Shown here piece by piece: positions 27,012-36,962 of a stretch of 64,000 nt of DNA; the stretch's first letter is position 1, and every line of letters starts with the position of its first letter. Both the position numbers and the translations under genes were made by a program. The notes under the pieces were generated by a model, which was not told where the DNA came from, ran no database searches, and saw nothing but the letters and a program-made list of their open reading frames with translations. The DNA lies in NCBI RefSeq assembly GCF_001866665.1, contig NZ_MLYO01000007.1, positions 1 through 64,000 of the forward strand, written 5' to 3'. Source of the DNA: Streptomyces monashensis (GTDB taxonomy: Bacteria > Actinomycetota > Actinomycetes > Streptomycetales > Streptomycetaceae).

Positions 27012-27734
27012 ATGCGCCCCGGTGTCGTCCTCGCCCTCGTCTCCGCGTCCTCGCTCGCCCTGCTCGGATCCGGCCCGGCCCCCGGTGCCCGATCCGGATC
27101 CGAGTCCGATCCGCTGCCCGCGCGGATGGCGGACACGGGCGGCGGCACCCAGCTGATCACCGCTCAGGCACCGCGCACCGACTCGACGTCGGGCACGGTC
27201 ACCTGGTGGGACCTGCGGGACGGGCAGTGGGTGCGGGCGGGCTCGGCACCGGCACGGTTCGGCGCGAGCGGACTGGCGGAGGGCGCCACCCGCGAGCAGG
27301 GCACGAACACGACCCCGACCGGGCTGTACGGCCTCCCCTTCGGCTTCGGCATCAAGGCGGCGCCGAGCGGCACGGCCGTCACGTACCGTGCGGTGCAGGA
27401 CAGTTCATGGTGGTGCCAGGACAACGACTCGTCGTCGTACAACCGGTGGGTCGACCCCCTGCCGGCCGACTGCCGGGCGTCCGAGTCCGAGCACCTGGTC
27501 TCCTACACCGCGCAGTACGCGTACGGCCTCGTCATCGGCTTCAACTACGACCGCCCGGTGCGCGGACGCGGCGCCGGCATCTTCCTGCACGTCAACGGGC
27601 AGGGCGCCACGGCCGGTTGTGTGTCGGTGCCGGAGGATGCGATGCAGCGGATTCTTCAGTGGGCCAGGCCCGAGAAGTCGCCGCACATCGCCGTGGGGAC
27701 CGACAGCGGCGCCACCGCGGTGACCCGGTACTGA
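27012..27734 (+). CDS. secreted L,D-transpeptidase-like protein (YkuD fold)
   Basis: A 240-residue exported protein with an N-terminal signal (about 1-27). Its C-terminal part carries FLHVNGQGATAGCVSVPEDAM, which has the His and Cys spacing of the L,D-transpeptidase catalytic motif HxnG-x4-GCVS. It also has TPTGLYGLPFGFGI, typical of the YkuD barrel. It would cross-link peptidoglycan stem peptides or be a related Cys transpeptidase. Two further Cys (WWCQDN and ADCRAS) could form a disulfide. The lack of a bacterial Ig or LysM domain makes it a minimal form. Confidence 0.8.
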   Translation: MRPGVVLALVSASSLALLGSGPAPGARSGSESDPLPARMADTGGGTQLITAQAPRTDSTSGTVTWWDLRDGQWVRAGSAPARFGASGLAEGATREQGTNTTPTGLYGLPFGFGIKAAPSGTAVTYRAVQDSSWWCQDNDSSSYNRWVDPLPADCRASESEHLVSYTAQYAYGLVIGFNYDRPVRGRGAGIFLHVNGQGATAGCVSVPEDAMQRILQWARPEKSPHIAVGTDSGATAVTRY

Positions 27735-27749
27735 GCGCCTCGCGCACCG

Positions 27750-29231
27750 TCAGGCCGGCAGAACCACCCTGAACGTCGTACTCCCCGGTCTGCTCTCCAG
27801 CCCCACGCTTCCCCCGTGCGCCTCCGCCACGGCCGCCACGATCGACAGGCCCAGGCCCGCGCCGCCGCCGGAGGCGCCGGGGCGGCGGCGGTGTTCTGCC
27901 CGGGTGAAGCGTTCGAAGACGCCCGGCTGGACGTCCTCGGGGACGCCGGGGCCGTCGTCGTGGACGGAGAGGACGGCGGCGTCCGGGTCGCGCTGCAGGA
28001 TGACCGTCACCTTGGTGCCCACAGGTGTGTGCAAACGCGCGTTGGCCAACAGGTTGGCCAACACCTGGTGGAGGCGGTGGGCGTCGCCCGGGACCGTGAC
28101 CGGGTCCTCGGGGAGGTCCATGGACCAGCGGTGGTCGGGACCGGCGGCGCGGGCGTCGGTGACGGCGTCCAGGACCAGGTGCGTCAGGTCCACCGGCTGC
28201 CGCTCCAGCGGGCGGCCCGCGTCCAGGCGGGCCAGCAGGAGCAGGTCGTCGACCATCTCGCCCATGCGTGAGGACTCGGCCTTGATCCGCTCCAGGGCCC
28301 GGGTGACCTCGGGCGGCACCGGGCCGGGGTGGAGAAGGGCCAGTTCGGCATGGCCGCGGACCGAGGCGACCGGGGTGCGCAGCTCGTGGCTGGCGTCGGC
28401 GGCGAAGCGGCGCAGCCGTTCCTCGCTGGCGTGCCGTTTCGTCAGGGCGTCCTCGACGTGGCGCAGCATGCGGTTGAACGCCGCGGCGACCCGGCCGACC
28501 TCGCTGCGCGGGTCGTGGTCGGGGGCGCGCGGCGGCAGCACCACCTCGCCGGTGGCCAGCGGCAGCTCGCTGACCCGGGTGGCGGTCGCGGCGACCCGGC
28601 TCAGCGGGCGCAGCGACCAGCGGACCCAGAGCGCCCCGGCCACCCCGGCGGCGGTCAGGGCCAGGCCGAAGACGACCACCGCGACCAGTTCGAGGCGCTG
28701 GACCACGGCCCGCACCGGCTCCGTCGGCAGCCCCGTGATCAGCACGTCGCCGTCCCGGCCGCGCCACGCCATCATGCGGTAGTCGCGCAGGCGCGACAGG
28801 CACACGGTGTGGCCCGCGCCGTCCACCGGGATCCGGGCCAGGGCCGCGCGGTCGTGCGTGGTCAGCGTGATGCTGAGGTCCTGCCTGTCGCTGGCCGGTA
28901 CGACGGCCGCGCTGGTGACCCGGCCGGCCAGCAGACGGGCGCCGAACGTCTCGGCGGCCTGGCGGCGGGTGTCGCCGTGCTCGTCGCCGTCGTGGTCCGA
29001 GGGCTTCGAGGGTGTGTAGGTGCCGTGCTCCAGGCTCTGCGGGAAGGCCGTGCCGGTCTGCTGGAGCTGCTGGTCGAGCCGGCGGGTGAGGAAGCCGTTC
29101 AGTTCGACGACGGCGGCCACGCCGACCGCGGCGCAGCTGATCGCGAGCAGCACGACCAGCCCGGCGGTGAGCCGGGCGCGCAGGGTACGGGGGCGGGGCA
29201 GGCGGCGCAGGAACCGTGGCAGCGACGACAT
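27750..29231 (-). CDS. sensor histidine kinase
   Basis: A 493-residue membrane sensor of the two-component system. Transmembrane helix 1 is at about 20-40 and helix 2 at about 180-205, enclosing an extracytosolic sensor domain of about 140 residues. A HAMP linker follows at about 210-265. HisKA has ADASHELRTPVASVRGH with the phospho-His near residue 285. The ATPase domain has NLLANARLHT (N box), DDGPGVPEDV (G1) and GGAGLGLSIVAAV (G2). The start overlaps the response regulator stop (ATGA). The pair is divergent from the flavoprotein cluster. Confidence 0.93.
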   Translation of the reverse strand: MSSLPRFLRRLPRPRTLRARLTAGLVVLLAISCAAVGVAAVVELNGFLTRRLDQQLQQTGTAFPQSLEHGTYTPSKPSDHDGDEHGDTRRQAAETFGARLLAGRVTSAAVVPASDRQDLSITLTTHDRAALARIPVDGAGHTVCLSRLRDYRMMAWRGRDGDVLITGLPTEPVRAVVQRLELVAVVVFGLALTAAGVAGALWVRWSLRPLSRVAATATRVSELPLATGEVVLPPRAPDHDPRSEVGRVAAAFNRMLRHVEDALTKRHASEERLRRFAADASHELRTPVASVRGHAELALLHPGPVPPEVTRALERIKAESSRMGEMVDDLLLLARLDAGRPLERQPVDLTHLVLDAVTDARAAGPDHRWSMDLPEDPVTVPGDAHRLHQVLANLLANARLHTPVGTKVTVILQRDPDAAVLSVHDDGPGVPEDVQPGVFERFTRAEHRRRPGASGGGAGLGLSIVAAVAEAHGGSVGLESRPGSTTFRVVLPA

Positions 29232-29971
29232 CAGCGGGTCGCCGGTCTGAGGACATAGCCCGCGCCGCGGACGGTGTGGATCATGGGCTCGCGGCCCGCG
29301 TCGACCTTCTTGCGCAGGTAGGAGATGTACAGCTCGACCACATGGGCCCGGCCGCCGAAGTCGTAGGACCAGACCCGGTCGAGGATCTGCGCCTTGCTGA
29401 GCACGCGGCGCGGGTTGCGCATGAGGAAGCGGAGGAGTTCGAACTCGGTCGGCGACAGTTCGACCAGCTCGCCGGCCCGGGTCACCTCGCGGGCCTCCTC
29501 GTCCATCACCAGGTCGCCGACGACCAGTCGCGGCCCGTCCTCCAGCTGGCGGGCCATGCCCGCGCGGCGCAGCAGTCCGCGCAGCCGGGCGACGACCTCC
29601 TCCAGGCTGAAGGGCTTGGTGACGTAGTCGTCGCCGCCCGCGGTGATGCCGGCGATCCGGTCCTCCACCGCGTCCCGTGCCGTGAGGAAGAGCACACAGA
29701 CGTCGGGCTTCACCTCGTGCAGCCCGCGCAGCACGGTGAAGCCGTCGGTGTCGGGGAGCATCACGTCGAGGACGACGGCGTCCGGCAGCAGGTCATGTGC
29801 GGTGCTGAGGGCCGAGACGCCGTCGCCGGCGGCGCGCACCTCCCAGCCCTCGTAGCGCAGGGCGCCGGTGAGCACCTCCGCGAGGTCGGGGTCGTCGTCG
29901 ACGACGAGGACGCGCAGCGGAGTGCCGTCGGGGCGGGTGAGGGCCGGGCGGCCGGAACGGGTCGTGTTCAT
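29231..29971 (-). CDS. OmpR/PhoB-type response regulator
   Basis: The receiver domain starts VLVVDDDPDLAEVL and has phospho-acceptor DVMLPDTDGF near residue 65 and Lys in YVTKPFSLEEVVARL. The C-terminal winged helix (about 150-245) has ELSPTEFELLRFLMRNPRRVLSKAQILDRVW and YISYLRKKVD...VRGAGYVLR. ATG 29971 follows GGAGGCG. It is first of the pair, upstream of and overlapping the sensor kinase. Direct repeats in the divergent promoter are likely targets. Confidence 0.95.
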   Translation of the reverse strand: MNTTRSGRPALTRPDGTPLRVLVVDDDPDLAEVLTGALRYEGWEVRAAGDGVSALSTAHDLLPDAVVLDVMLPDTDGFTVLRGLHEVKPDVCVLFLTARDAVEDRIAGITAGGDDYVTKPFSLEEVVARLRGLLRRAGMARQLEDGPRLVVGDLVMDEEAREVTRAGELVELSPTEFELLRFLMRNPRRVLSKAQILDRVWSYDFGGRAHVVELYISYLRKKVDAGREPMIHTVRGAGYVLRPATR

Positions 29972-30020
29972 CGCGCCTCCCAGCATCACCCCTGCCGGCG
30001 GCTGCGGTGTACCGCCTGAC

Positions 30021-30156
30021 CTCTGAGTTTTCTGTGAGTGCGCTCACCGCCGCCCCGGCGCCGCCCGCCCCGCCCCGCTGAACGCCGGATGAGAAACCCC
30101 TCTGAGTCTGCTGTCGAAAGCCCTGGTCAGAGGGGTGGCTCAGAGGTGGCTCAGAG
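30021..30156. promoter_or_regulatory. repeat-rich divergent promoter between two-component and flavoprotein genes
   Basis: CTCTGAGTTTTCTGTGAG (30021-30038) and CTCTGAGTCTGCTGT (30100-30114) are near copies. TCAGAG occurs at 30127, 30140 and 30151, spaced 13 and 11 bp, and is the reverse complement of CTCTGA. Helix-periodic repeats are typical OmpR-family binding sites. Confidence 0.55.
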
Positions 30157-30206
30157 ATTCGGCGGGCACAGTGGCCGGGCATGACGGACGAAAGGGCGTT
30201 GAACCT

Positions 30207-31559
30207 ATGACCTCGGTCGATACGCGACGGACGGCCCCGCCCGTGCCCGTGGCCGCCCGGCGCTCCCCCGCGGGACCCGTGCTGGCCGTGCTGTGGGCCG
30301 GCGCGGCGGGCGCGGCGGCGCTCTGGTGGACCGGAACCGGGTCCGTGGTCGGCTCGGCCGGCTGGCTGACCGGCGCCGGGCGGCTCGCCGGGCTGCTGTG
30401 CGGGTACGCCTGCGCGGTGCTGGTCGGTCTGATGGCGCGGGTGCCGCTGCTGGAGAAGCGGGTCGGCTCGGACCGGGTGGCCCGCTGGCACGCCATGGCG
30501 GGCCGCTACACGGTGTGCCTGCTCACCGTGCACATCGGGCTGATCCTCGCCGGGTACGCGGCCCAGGACCACGCCTCGCTGTGGCACGAGACGGTGAGCG
30601 TCGTCCTGGACTACCCGGACATGCTCAAGGCCACGGCCGGCACGCTGGTCCTCTTCGCGGTCGGCATCACCTCGGCCCGCGCGGTGCGCCGCCGGACGAG
30701 CCACGAGTTCTGGTACTACGTCCACCTCCTGACCTACGCGGCCGTCTTCCTGGTCTTCTTCCACCAGGTGTCGCTGGGGAACGAGTTCAACGGGCAGCCG
30801 GTGCCGACGGCGCTCTGGTACGCGCTGTACCTGGGCGTCGCGGCCCTGGTGCTGTGGTTCCGGATCCTCGCCCCGGTGCGGCTCAACCGGCGACACCAGC
30901 TGCGTGTGGACTCGGTCCACACGGAGTCACCGGGTGTGTACTCGGTCGTCGTGCGCGGGCGGCATCTGGACGAGCTCGGCGCGCGGCCGGGGCAGTTCTT
31001 CCGCTGGCGGTTCCTCGCCGAGGGCCTGAGCTGGACGTCGACGCCGTACTCCCTGTCGGCGCCGGCGCGCCCGGACCGGCTGCGGATCACCGTCAAGGCG
31101 CTCGGCGACCACAGCGCGGGCGTCGCCCTGCTGCGGCCCGGTACCCGGGTGTGGGCCGAGGGTCCCTACGGCTCCCTGACCGCCGACCGCGCCACCAGCC
31201 ACCGTTCGCTGCTGATCGCGGCCGGGGTCGGTGTCACCCCGCTGCGGGCGCTGTTCGAGACGCTGCCCGGCGAGGTCACGCTGCTGTACCGGGCGCGCGG
31301 GTCCGAGGACCTGGCGCTGGGCGGCGAGCTGGAGGCGATCGCCCGCTGGCGCGGCGCGCAGGTGCTGTACGCGCTGAACGGGGCGGGCGGGGAGCGGCCG
31401 GACATCTCGGCCGGGTCGCTGCGCGCGACGTTCCCCGGGATCGCCGGCCACGACGTCTACCTCTGCGGCCCGCATCGCTTCATGCAGGACGTGTACGAGG
31501 CGCTGCGGGCGGCCGGGGTGCCGGACCGCCGTATCCACCACGAGTCGTTCGAGCTGTGA
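30207..31559 (+). CDS. ferric-reductase-like membrane flavocytochrome / ferredoxin reductase, copy 1
   Basis: A 450-residue protein. The N-terminal half is a ferric reductase-like transmembrane domain of about six helices, with His ligands expected in RWHAMAGRYTVCLLTVHI and FWYYVHLLTYAAVFLVFFHQ. The C-terminal half is a ferredoxin-NADP reductase unit with FAD motif RPGQFFRWRF, PYSLSA, NAD(P) motif GVGVTPLRALFE and C-terminal CGPHRFMQDVY. It should move electrons from cytosolic NAD(P)H through FAD and haem to the outer face. ATG 30207 begins after AAAGGG. It is first of a five-gene set ending in apbE. Confidence 0.88.
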   Translation: MTSVDTRRTAPPVPVAARRSPAGPVLAVLWAGAAGAAALWWTGTGSVVGSAGWLTGAGRLAGLLCGYACAVLVGLMARVPLLEKRVGSDRVARWHAMAGRYTVCLLTVHIGLILAGYAAQDHASLWHETVSVVLDYPDMLKATAGTLVLFAVGITSARAVRRRTSHEFWYYVHLLTYAAVFLVFFHQVSLGNEFNGQPVPTALWYALYLGVAALVLWFRILAPVRLNRRHQLRVDSVHTESPGVYSVVVRGRHLDELGARPGQFFRWRFLAEGLSWTSTPYSLSAPARPDRLRITVKALGDHSAGVALLRPGTRVWAEGPYGSLTADRATSHRSLLIAAGVGVTPLRALFETLPGEVTLLYRARGSEDLALGGELEAIARWRGAQVLYALNGAGGERPDISAGSLRATFPGIAGHDVYLCGPHRFMQDVYEALRAAGVPDRRIHHESFEL

Positions 31560-31569
31560 GGACCCTGAC

Positions 31570-32067
31570 GTGCACGCCTTGAAGAAGAACCGTCCGCTGC
31601 GCCGGATCGTGCTGGCCGGTGCCGCGACGGTGTCCGGGATGGTGCTGCTGCTGGCGCTGAAGCCGCACACGAGTCCCACACTGGCCTCGACCGGCGCCAA
31701 ATCGCCCGCGGTGTCCAGCGGTTCGGCCCCCTCGGCGTCTTCGAGCGGTACCGGTTCGGGCGGCGGCGCCGCCTCGGGCAGGAGCACCGGCGACAGGACC
31801 GTGACCGGTGAGACCGTCCAGACCCGCTGGGGTCCGGTCCAGGTGCGGGTCACGATCAAGAGCGGCAGGATCACGGACGTGACGGCCGTGCAGTACCCGC
31901 AGGACAACCCGCGCGACCAGGAGATCAACAGCTACGCGCTCCCCCAGCTGCGGCGCGAGGCGCTGGCCGCGCAGAGCGCGCAGATCGACATGGTGTCGGG
32001 CGCCTCGTACACCAGCACCGGCTACCGGCAGTCCCTCCAGTCCGCGCTGGACTCGGCGGGCCGCTGA
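31570..32067 (+). CDS. membrane-anchored FMN-binding-domain protein (one domain)
   Basis: A 165-residue protein. An Arg-Arg-led hydrophobic N-terminal segment (PLRRIVLAGAATVSGMVLLL) anchors or exports it. A Ser/Gly-rich linker follows. A single FMN_bind domain (about 80-165) ends IDMVSGASYTSTGYRQSLQSALD. ApbE attaches FMN to the hydroxyl residue in D-x-x-S-G-A-T; here that residue is Ser rather than Thr. It probably accepts electrons from the reductase encoded just upstream (10-bp gap). Confidence 0.83.
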   Translation: MHALKKNRPLRRIVLAGAATVSGMVLLLALKPHTSPTLASTGAKSPAVSSGSAPSASSSGTGSGGGAASGRSTGDRTVTGETVQTRWGPVQVRVTIKSGRITDVTAVQYPQDNPRDQEINSYALPQLRREALAAQSAQIDMVSGASYTSTGYRQSLQSALDSAGR

Positions 32068-32135
32068 ACACGCGGCGCATGCGGCACGTATCTGAGGGCC
32101 AAGGGCCGACTCCCCCGAGTCCCCACGGAGGAACC

Positions 32136-33518
32136 GTGAGCACCACCCTCGCCGGCGGCCGTGCCGCCCGCCGTCAGACGATGCGCCGCATCCGCCCGCG
32201 CCGCTCGCCGGCCGTCCCGTTGCTGCTCGCGGTGTGGGCCGGCGCGGCGGCGGTGCTGTGGCTGTGGTGGCACAACACGCCGTCCGTCGCCGACGACACC
32301 GGCCGCATCCTGAACGCGGGCCGGATCACCGGCCTGCTCGCCGGCTATCTGATGGCGCTGGTCGTGCTCCAGATGGCGCGCGTCCCGGCGCTGGAGCGGC
32401 GGGTCGGCTCGGACCGGGTCTCCCGCTGGCACGCGATGAGCGGCCGCTACACGCTCTGCCTGATCGTCGCGCACGTCTTCCTCACGATGTGGGGGTACGC
32501 GCGCCAGGCGGGCAAGTCGCTGAACGACATCGTCCAGCAGACGATCGACTCGATCAACCAGCTGCCCGATGTCGGCAAGGCGGCCATCGGCACCGGCCTG
32601 TTCGTGCTGATCGGGCTGACCTCGATCGGCCCGGTGCGCCGCCGGATGCCGTACGACACCTGGTACCACGTCCATCTGCTGACGTACGCGGCGGTGTTCC
32701 TGACGTACTGGCACCAGCTCACCACCGGCAACGACTTCGCGGTCCAGCCGATGGCCAAGACCTTCTGGTACGGCCTGTACGGCACGGTCACCGCGCTGGT
32801 GCTCTGGTACCGGGTGCTCACCCCGATCCGGCTGAACCTGAAGCACCGGATGCGGGTCGAGGCGGTCATCGAGGAGACGCCGGGCATCGTGTCGGTGCTG
32901 ATCGGCGGGCGCAAGCTGCACCGGATGGGCGCGGAGGCGGGCCAGTTCTTCCGCTGGCGGTTCCTGGCGCCCGGGATGCGCTTCAGCTCGCACCCGTACT
33001 CCCTGTCGGCGGCGCCCCGTCCGGACATGCTGCGGATCACCGTGAAGGCGATCGGCGACCACAGCGAGCGGCTGCGCGAGCTGACGCCCGGCACCCGGGT
33101 GTGGGCCGAGGGGCCGTACGGGGCGATGACCGCGCAGCGCCGCAGCCGGGGCAAGGTGCTGCTGGTCGCGGGCGGGGTCGGGATCACGCCGATGCGGGCG
33201 CTGTTCGAGACGCTGCCGGGCGCGGCGGGTGACATCACCCTGCTGTACCGGGCCAACACGACCCAGGATCTGGCCCTGTGGGACGAGCTGGCGAAGATCG
33301 CCGACGAGCGGGGCGCCCGGCTGATGTACGCGGTGAACAGCCCGGAGGGCGAGCGCCCGGACATCTCCGCGGAGAGCCTGGAGCGGAAGATCCCGGACAT
33401 CGAGCGGCACGATGTCTTCATGTGCGGACCGGCCGGGTTCGCGCAGTCGGTGTACGAGGCACTGCGCGGTGCGGGGGTTCCCGCCCGCCGCATCCATCAC
33501 GAGTCCTTCGAGATGTGA
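32136..33518 (+). CDS. ferric-reductase-like membrane flavocytochrome / ferredoxin reductase, copy 2
   Basis: A paralogue of the protein at 30207, sharing its full layout: transmembrane His-bearing helices (RWHAMSGRYTLCLIVAHVFL, WYHVHLLTYAAVFLTYWHQ), AGQFFRWRF, PYSLSA, GVGITPMRALFE and CGPAGFAQSVYE. GTG 32136 is preceded by GGAGG. Gene order reductase, FMN-bind repeats here, so the cluster arose by duplication of a two-gene unit. The copies have diverged clearly (e.g. the helix 3-4 loop), suggesting different partners. Confidence 0.88.
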   Translation: MSTTLAGGRAARRQTMRRIRPRRSPAVPLLLAVWAGAAAVLWLWWHNTPSVADDTGRILNAGRITGLLAGYLMALVVLQMARVPALERRVGSDRVSRWHAMSGRYTLCLIVAHVFLTMWGYARQAGKSLNDIVQQTIDSINQLPDVGKAAIGTGLFVLIGLTSIGPVRRRMPYDTWYHVHLLTYAAVFLTYWHQLTTGNDFAVQPMAKTFWYGLYGTVTALVLWYRVLTPIRLNLKHRMRVEAVIEETPGIVSVLIGGRKLHRMGAEAGQFFRWRFLAPGMRFSSHPYSLSAAPRPDMLRITVKAIGDHSERLRELTPGTRVWAEGPYGAMTAQRRSRGKVLLVAGGVGITPMRALFETLPGAAGDITLLYRANTTQDLALWDELAKIADERGARLMYAVNSPEGERPDISAESLERKIPDIERHDVFMCGPAGFAQSVYEALRGAGVPARRIHHESFEM

Positions 33519-33535
33519 GCGGGAGCTACGGAGAC

Positions 33536-34342
33536 ATGAGGAAGAGCCACCCGGTCCGACGGGTCGTCCTGGCCACCGCCGCGACCGTGTCCGGTGTCGT
33601 GCTGCTGCTGTCGCTGAAACCGTCGTCGGATCCGACGGCGGCCGCGGCGGGTACGGCGCCGCAGCAGGCCGCCGGGGCGCGGCAGTCGCCCCAGGGCGCC
33701 ACCCGGCCGGCCGGTGCGGCCGGCGGCACCGTGACGGGGGACGCGACGCAGACGCAGTACGGCACCGTGCAGGTGCGGCTGACCGTCGCGGGCGGGAAGA
33801 TCGCCAAGGCGGAGGCGGTGCAGGCGCCCAAGGGCGGGCTCAGCGACCAGAAGACCGCGATGGCCGTCCCGAAGCTGAACCAGGAGGCCGTGGCGGCGCA
33901 GAGCGCGCAGATCGACGCGGTGTCCGGGGCGACGTACACGAGCAACGGCTACAAGAAGTCGCTCCAGTCGGCGCTGGACAGGATGAAGTCCGCTGCGGCG
34001 CCCGCGCCCTCGGCGTCGTCCCCCGCCGCATCCGGGGCCAGGTCCGGTTCCGGTGCCGCGCAGGCCCGTTCGGTCACCGTCACCGGGAAGGTCGCGCAGA
34101 CCCAGTACGGCCCCGTGCAGGTGCGGATCACGATGAGCGGCGGCAGGATCACGCAGGCGTCGGCGGTGCAGGCGCCCAAGGGCGGCCTCAGCGACCAGAA
34201 GACCGCGATGGCCGTCCCGAAGCTGAACCAGGAGGCGGTCGCGGCCGGGACCGCGCACATCGACACGGTGTCGGGCGCGACCTACACCAGCACCGGCTAC
34301 CGGCAGTCGCTCCAGTCGGCGCTGGACCAGGCCGGTGGCTGA
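33536..34342 (+). CDS. membrane-anchored protein with tandem FMN-binding domains
   Basis: A 268-residue protein with N-terminal PVRRVVLATAATVSGVVLLL, nearly the same anchor as the protein at 31570. Two FMN_bind domains follow (about 65-142 and 180-268), ending IDAVSGATYTSNGY and IDTVSGATYTSTGY. Both have Thr at the flavin acceptor position. The shared QAPKGGLSDQKTAMAVPKLNQ segment is identical in both, so the domains arose by recent internal duplication. Two covalent FMNs could form a short electron wire. Confidence 0.85.
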   Translation: MRKSHPVRRVVLATAATVSGVVLLLSLKPSSDPTAAAAGTAPQQAAGARQSPQGATRPAGAAGGTVTGDATQTQYGTVQVRLTVAGGKIAKAEAVQAPKGGLSDQKTAMAVPKLNQEAVAAQSAQIDAVSGATYTSNGYKKSLQSALDRMKSAAAPAPSASSPAASGARSGSGAAQARSVTVTGKVAQTQYGPVQVRITMSGGRITQASAVQAPKGGLSDQKTAMAVPKLNQEAVAAGTAHIDTVSGATYTSTGYRQSLQSALDQAGG

Positions 34343-35138
34343 GGCGATGACCGGGCCGGCCGAGGCTCCCGCCGCGGTGCGTCACGCGGAGGAGGTCATG
34401 GGGACCGTCTTCTCCGTCGACGTCCGCGGCGGGGAACCCGACGCGGTGCGGGCCGCGCTCGCCGAGGCGGTCGCGGGCCTGCACCGGGTCGACGCGCTGT
34501 TCTCCACCTACCGCGAGGACAGCGAGGTCTGCCGGCTGGCCCGGGGCGAGCTGACCCTCGCGGACTGCGCTCCCGAGATGGCCGAGGTGCTGGACCTCGC
34601 GGCCGAGGCGGAGCGGGTGAGCGAGGGCTGGTTCAGCCCTCGCTACCAGGGCTCGCTCGACCCCACCGGCATCGTCAAGGGCTGGTCCGCCGAACGGGCG
34701 GCGCGGCTGCTGGCGGAGGTGGAGGGGGTGTGCGGGGTCAGCGTGAACGGCGGCGGTGACGTACAGCTGCTCGGCGCTCCGGAGCGGGAGCGCCCGTGGC
34801 GGGTCGGGGTGGCCGATCCGCTCCGGCCGGGCGGGCTCGCGGCGGTGATCTCGACGACGGGGGTGGACGAACTGTCCGTGGCGACGTCGGGGACGGCCGA
34901 GCGGGGCGCCCACATCGTGGATCCGCGCACCGGACGGCCGGCGGTGACGGACCTGGTGGCGGTGACGGTCGTGGGACCCCGTCTGACCTGGGTGGACTGC
35001 TGGGCCACGGCGGCGTTCGCGATGGGCTCGCGGGCCGGTCTGGCCTGGCTGGAGTCCCTGCCGGACATCGAGGCCCTGCTGATCACAGCCGGCGACGAGG
35101 TGCGCTGCACCGCAGGACTGGCGGCGAGACTGGGCTGA
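34335..35138 (+). CDS. apbE: FAD:protein FMN transferase
   Basis: ApbE splits FAD and puts FMN onto Thr/Ser of target proteins. Features are VMGTVFSVDV near the N-terminus, DPTGIVKGWSAERAARLL near residue 115, SVNGGGDVQLLG near 135, and HIVDPRTGRPA near 195. The C-terminal DCWATAAFAMG carries the metal ligands. No signal peptide is visible, so modification would happen in the cytosol before export. The GTG start overlaps the end of the tandem FMN-bind gene by 8 bp, so ApbE is coupled to its likely substrates. Confidence 0.92.
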   Translation: MAEAMTGPAEAPAAVRHAEEVMGTVFSVDVRGGEPDAVRAALAEAVAGLHRVDALFSTYREDSEVCRLARGELTLADCAPEMAEVLDLAAEAERVSEGWFSPRYQGSLDPTGIVKGWSAERAARLLAEVEGVCGVSVNGGGDVQLLGAPERERPWRVGVADPLRPGGLAAVISTTGVDELSVATSGTAERGAHIVDPRTGRPAVTDLVAVTVVGPRLTWVDCWATAAFAMGSRAGLAWLESLPDIEALLITAGDEVRCTAGLAARLG

Positions 35139-35203
35139 CGACGACGGCTGCTCCCGCCTGTCCGCTTCACCGGCCGTGCTCGCCCCGCCCGCCGCTCCCC
35201 GGC

Positions 35204-35749
35204 TCAGTGCCCGTTCTGCGCCAGTTGCAGCATGTGGTCCGCCAGCGCCTGACCGCCGGTCGGGTGCCGACTGATCAGCATCAGGGTGTCGTCACCGGCG
35301 ATGGTGCCGAGGATGTCGTGCAGTTCGGCCTGGTCGATGGCCGAGGCGAGGAACTGGGCGGCGCCCGGCGGGGTGCGCAGGACCACGAGGTTGGCGGAGG
35401 CCTCGGCGGAGATCAGCAGCTCCTGGGACAGGCGCCGCATCCGCTCCTCCTTGGCCGACTCGCCCAGCGGCGCGCGCGGCGTGCGGAATCCGCCCTCGCT
35501 CGGCACCGCGTAGATCAGGTCGCCGTCGGTGTTGCGGATCTTCACCGCGTTCAGCTCGTCGAGATCCCGGGAGAGCGTCGCCTGGGTGACGCTCAGCCCG
35601 TCGTCGGCGAGCAGCTTGGCCAGCTGGCTCTGCGACCGCACCGGCTGCCGGTTGAGGATGTCCACGATCCGGCGGTGCCGTGCGGTGCGGGTCTGCGGTA
35701 CGGCGGGCCCGGCGCCCGCCGTCTGCTCGTGGTCCTGCGCCTCGCTCAT
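35204..35749 (-). CDS. argR: arginine repressor
   Basis: A 181-residue ArgR. The N-terminal winged-helix domain carries [41 protein letters not shown]; the C-terminal domain has [12 protein letters not shown], the Asp-Asp pair that binds arginine at the hexamer interface. ATG 35749 begins 7 bp after argD, and the gene is last in argC-J-B-D-R. The first 20 residues are polar and not conserved. It should bind the ARG-box-like sites at 25225 and 40204. Confidence 0.95.
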   Translation of the reverse strand: MSEAQDHEQTAGAGPAVPQTRTARHRRIVDILNRQPVRSQSQLAKLLADDGLSVTQATLSRDLDELNAVKIRNTDGDLIYAVPSEGGFRTPRAPLGESAKEERMRRLSQELLISAEASANLVVLRTPPGAAQFLASAIDQAELHDILGTIAGDDTLMLISRHPTGGQALADHMLQLAQNGH

Positions 35750-35756
35750 CGTCGTC

Positions 35757-36958
<1,202 letters not shown>

Positions 36959-36962
<4 letters not shown>

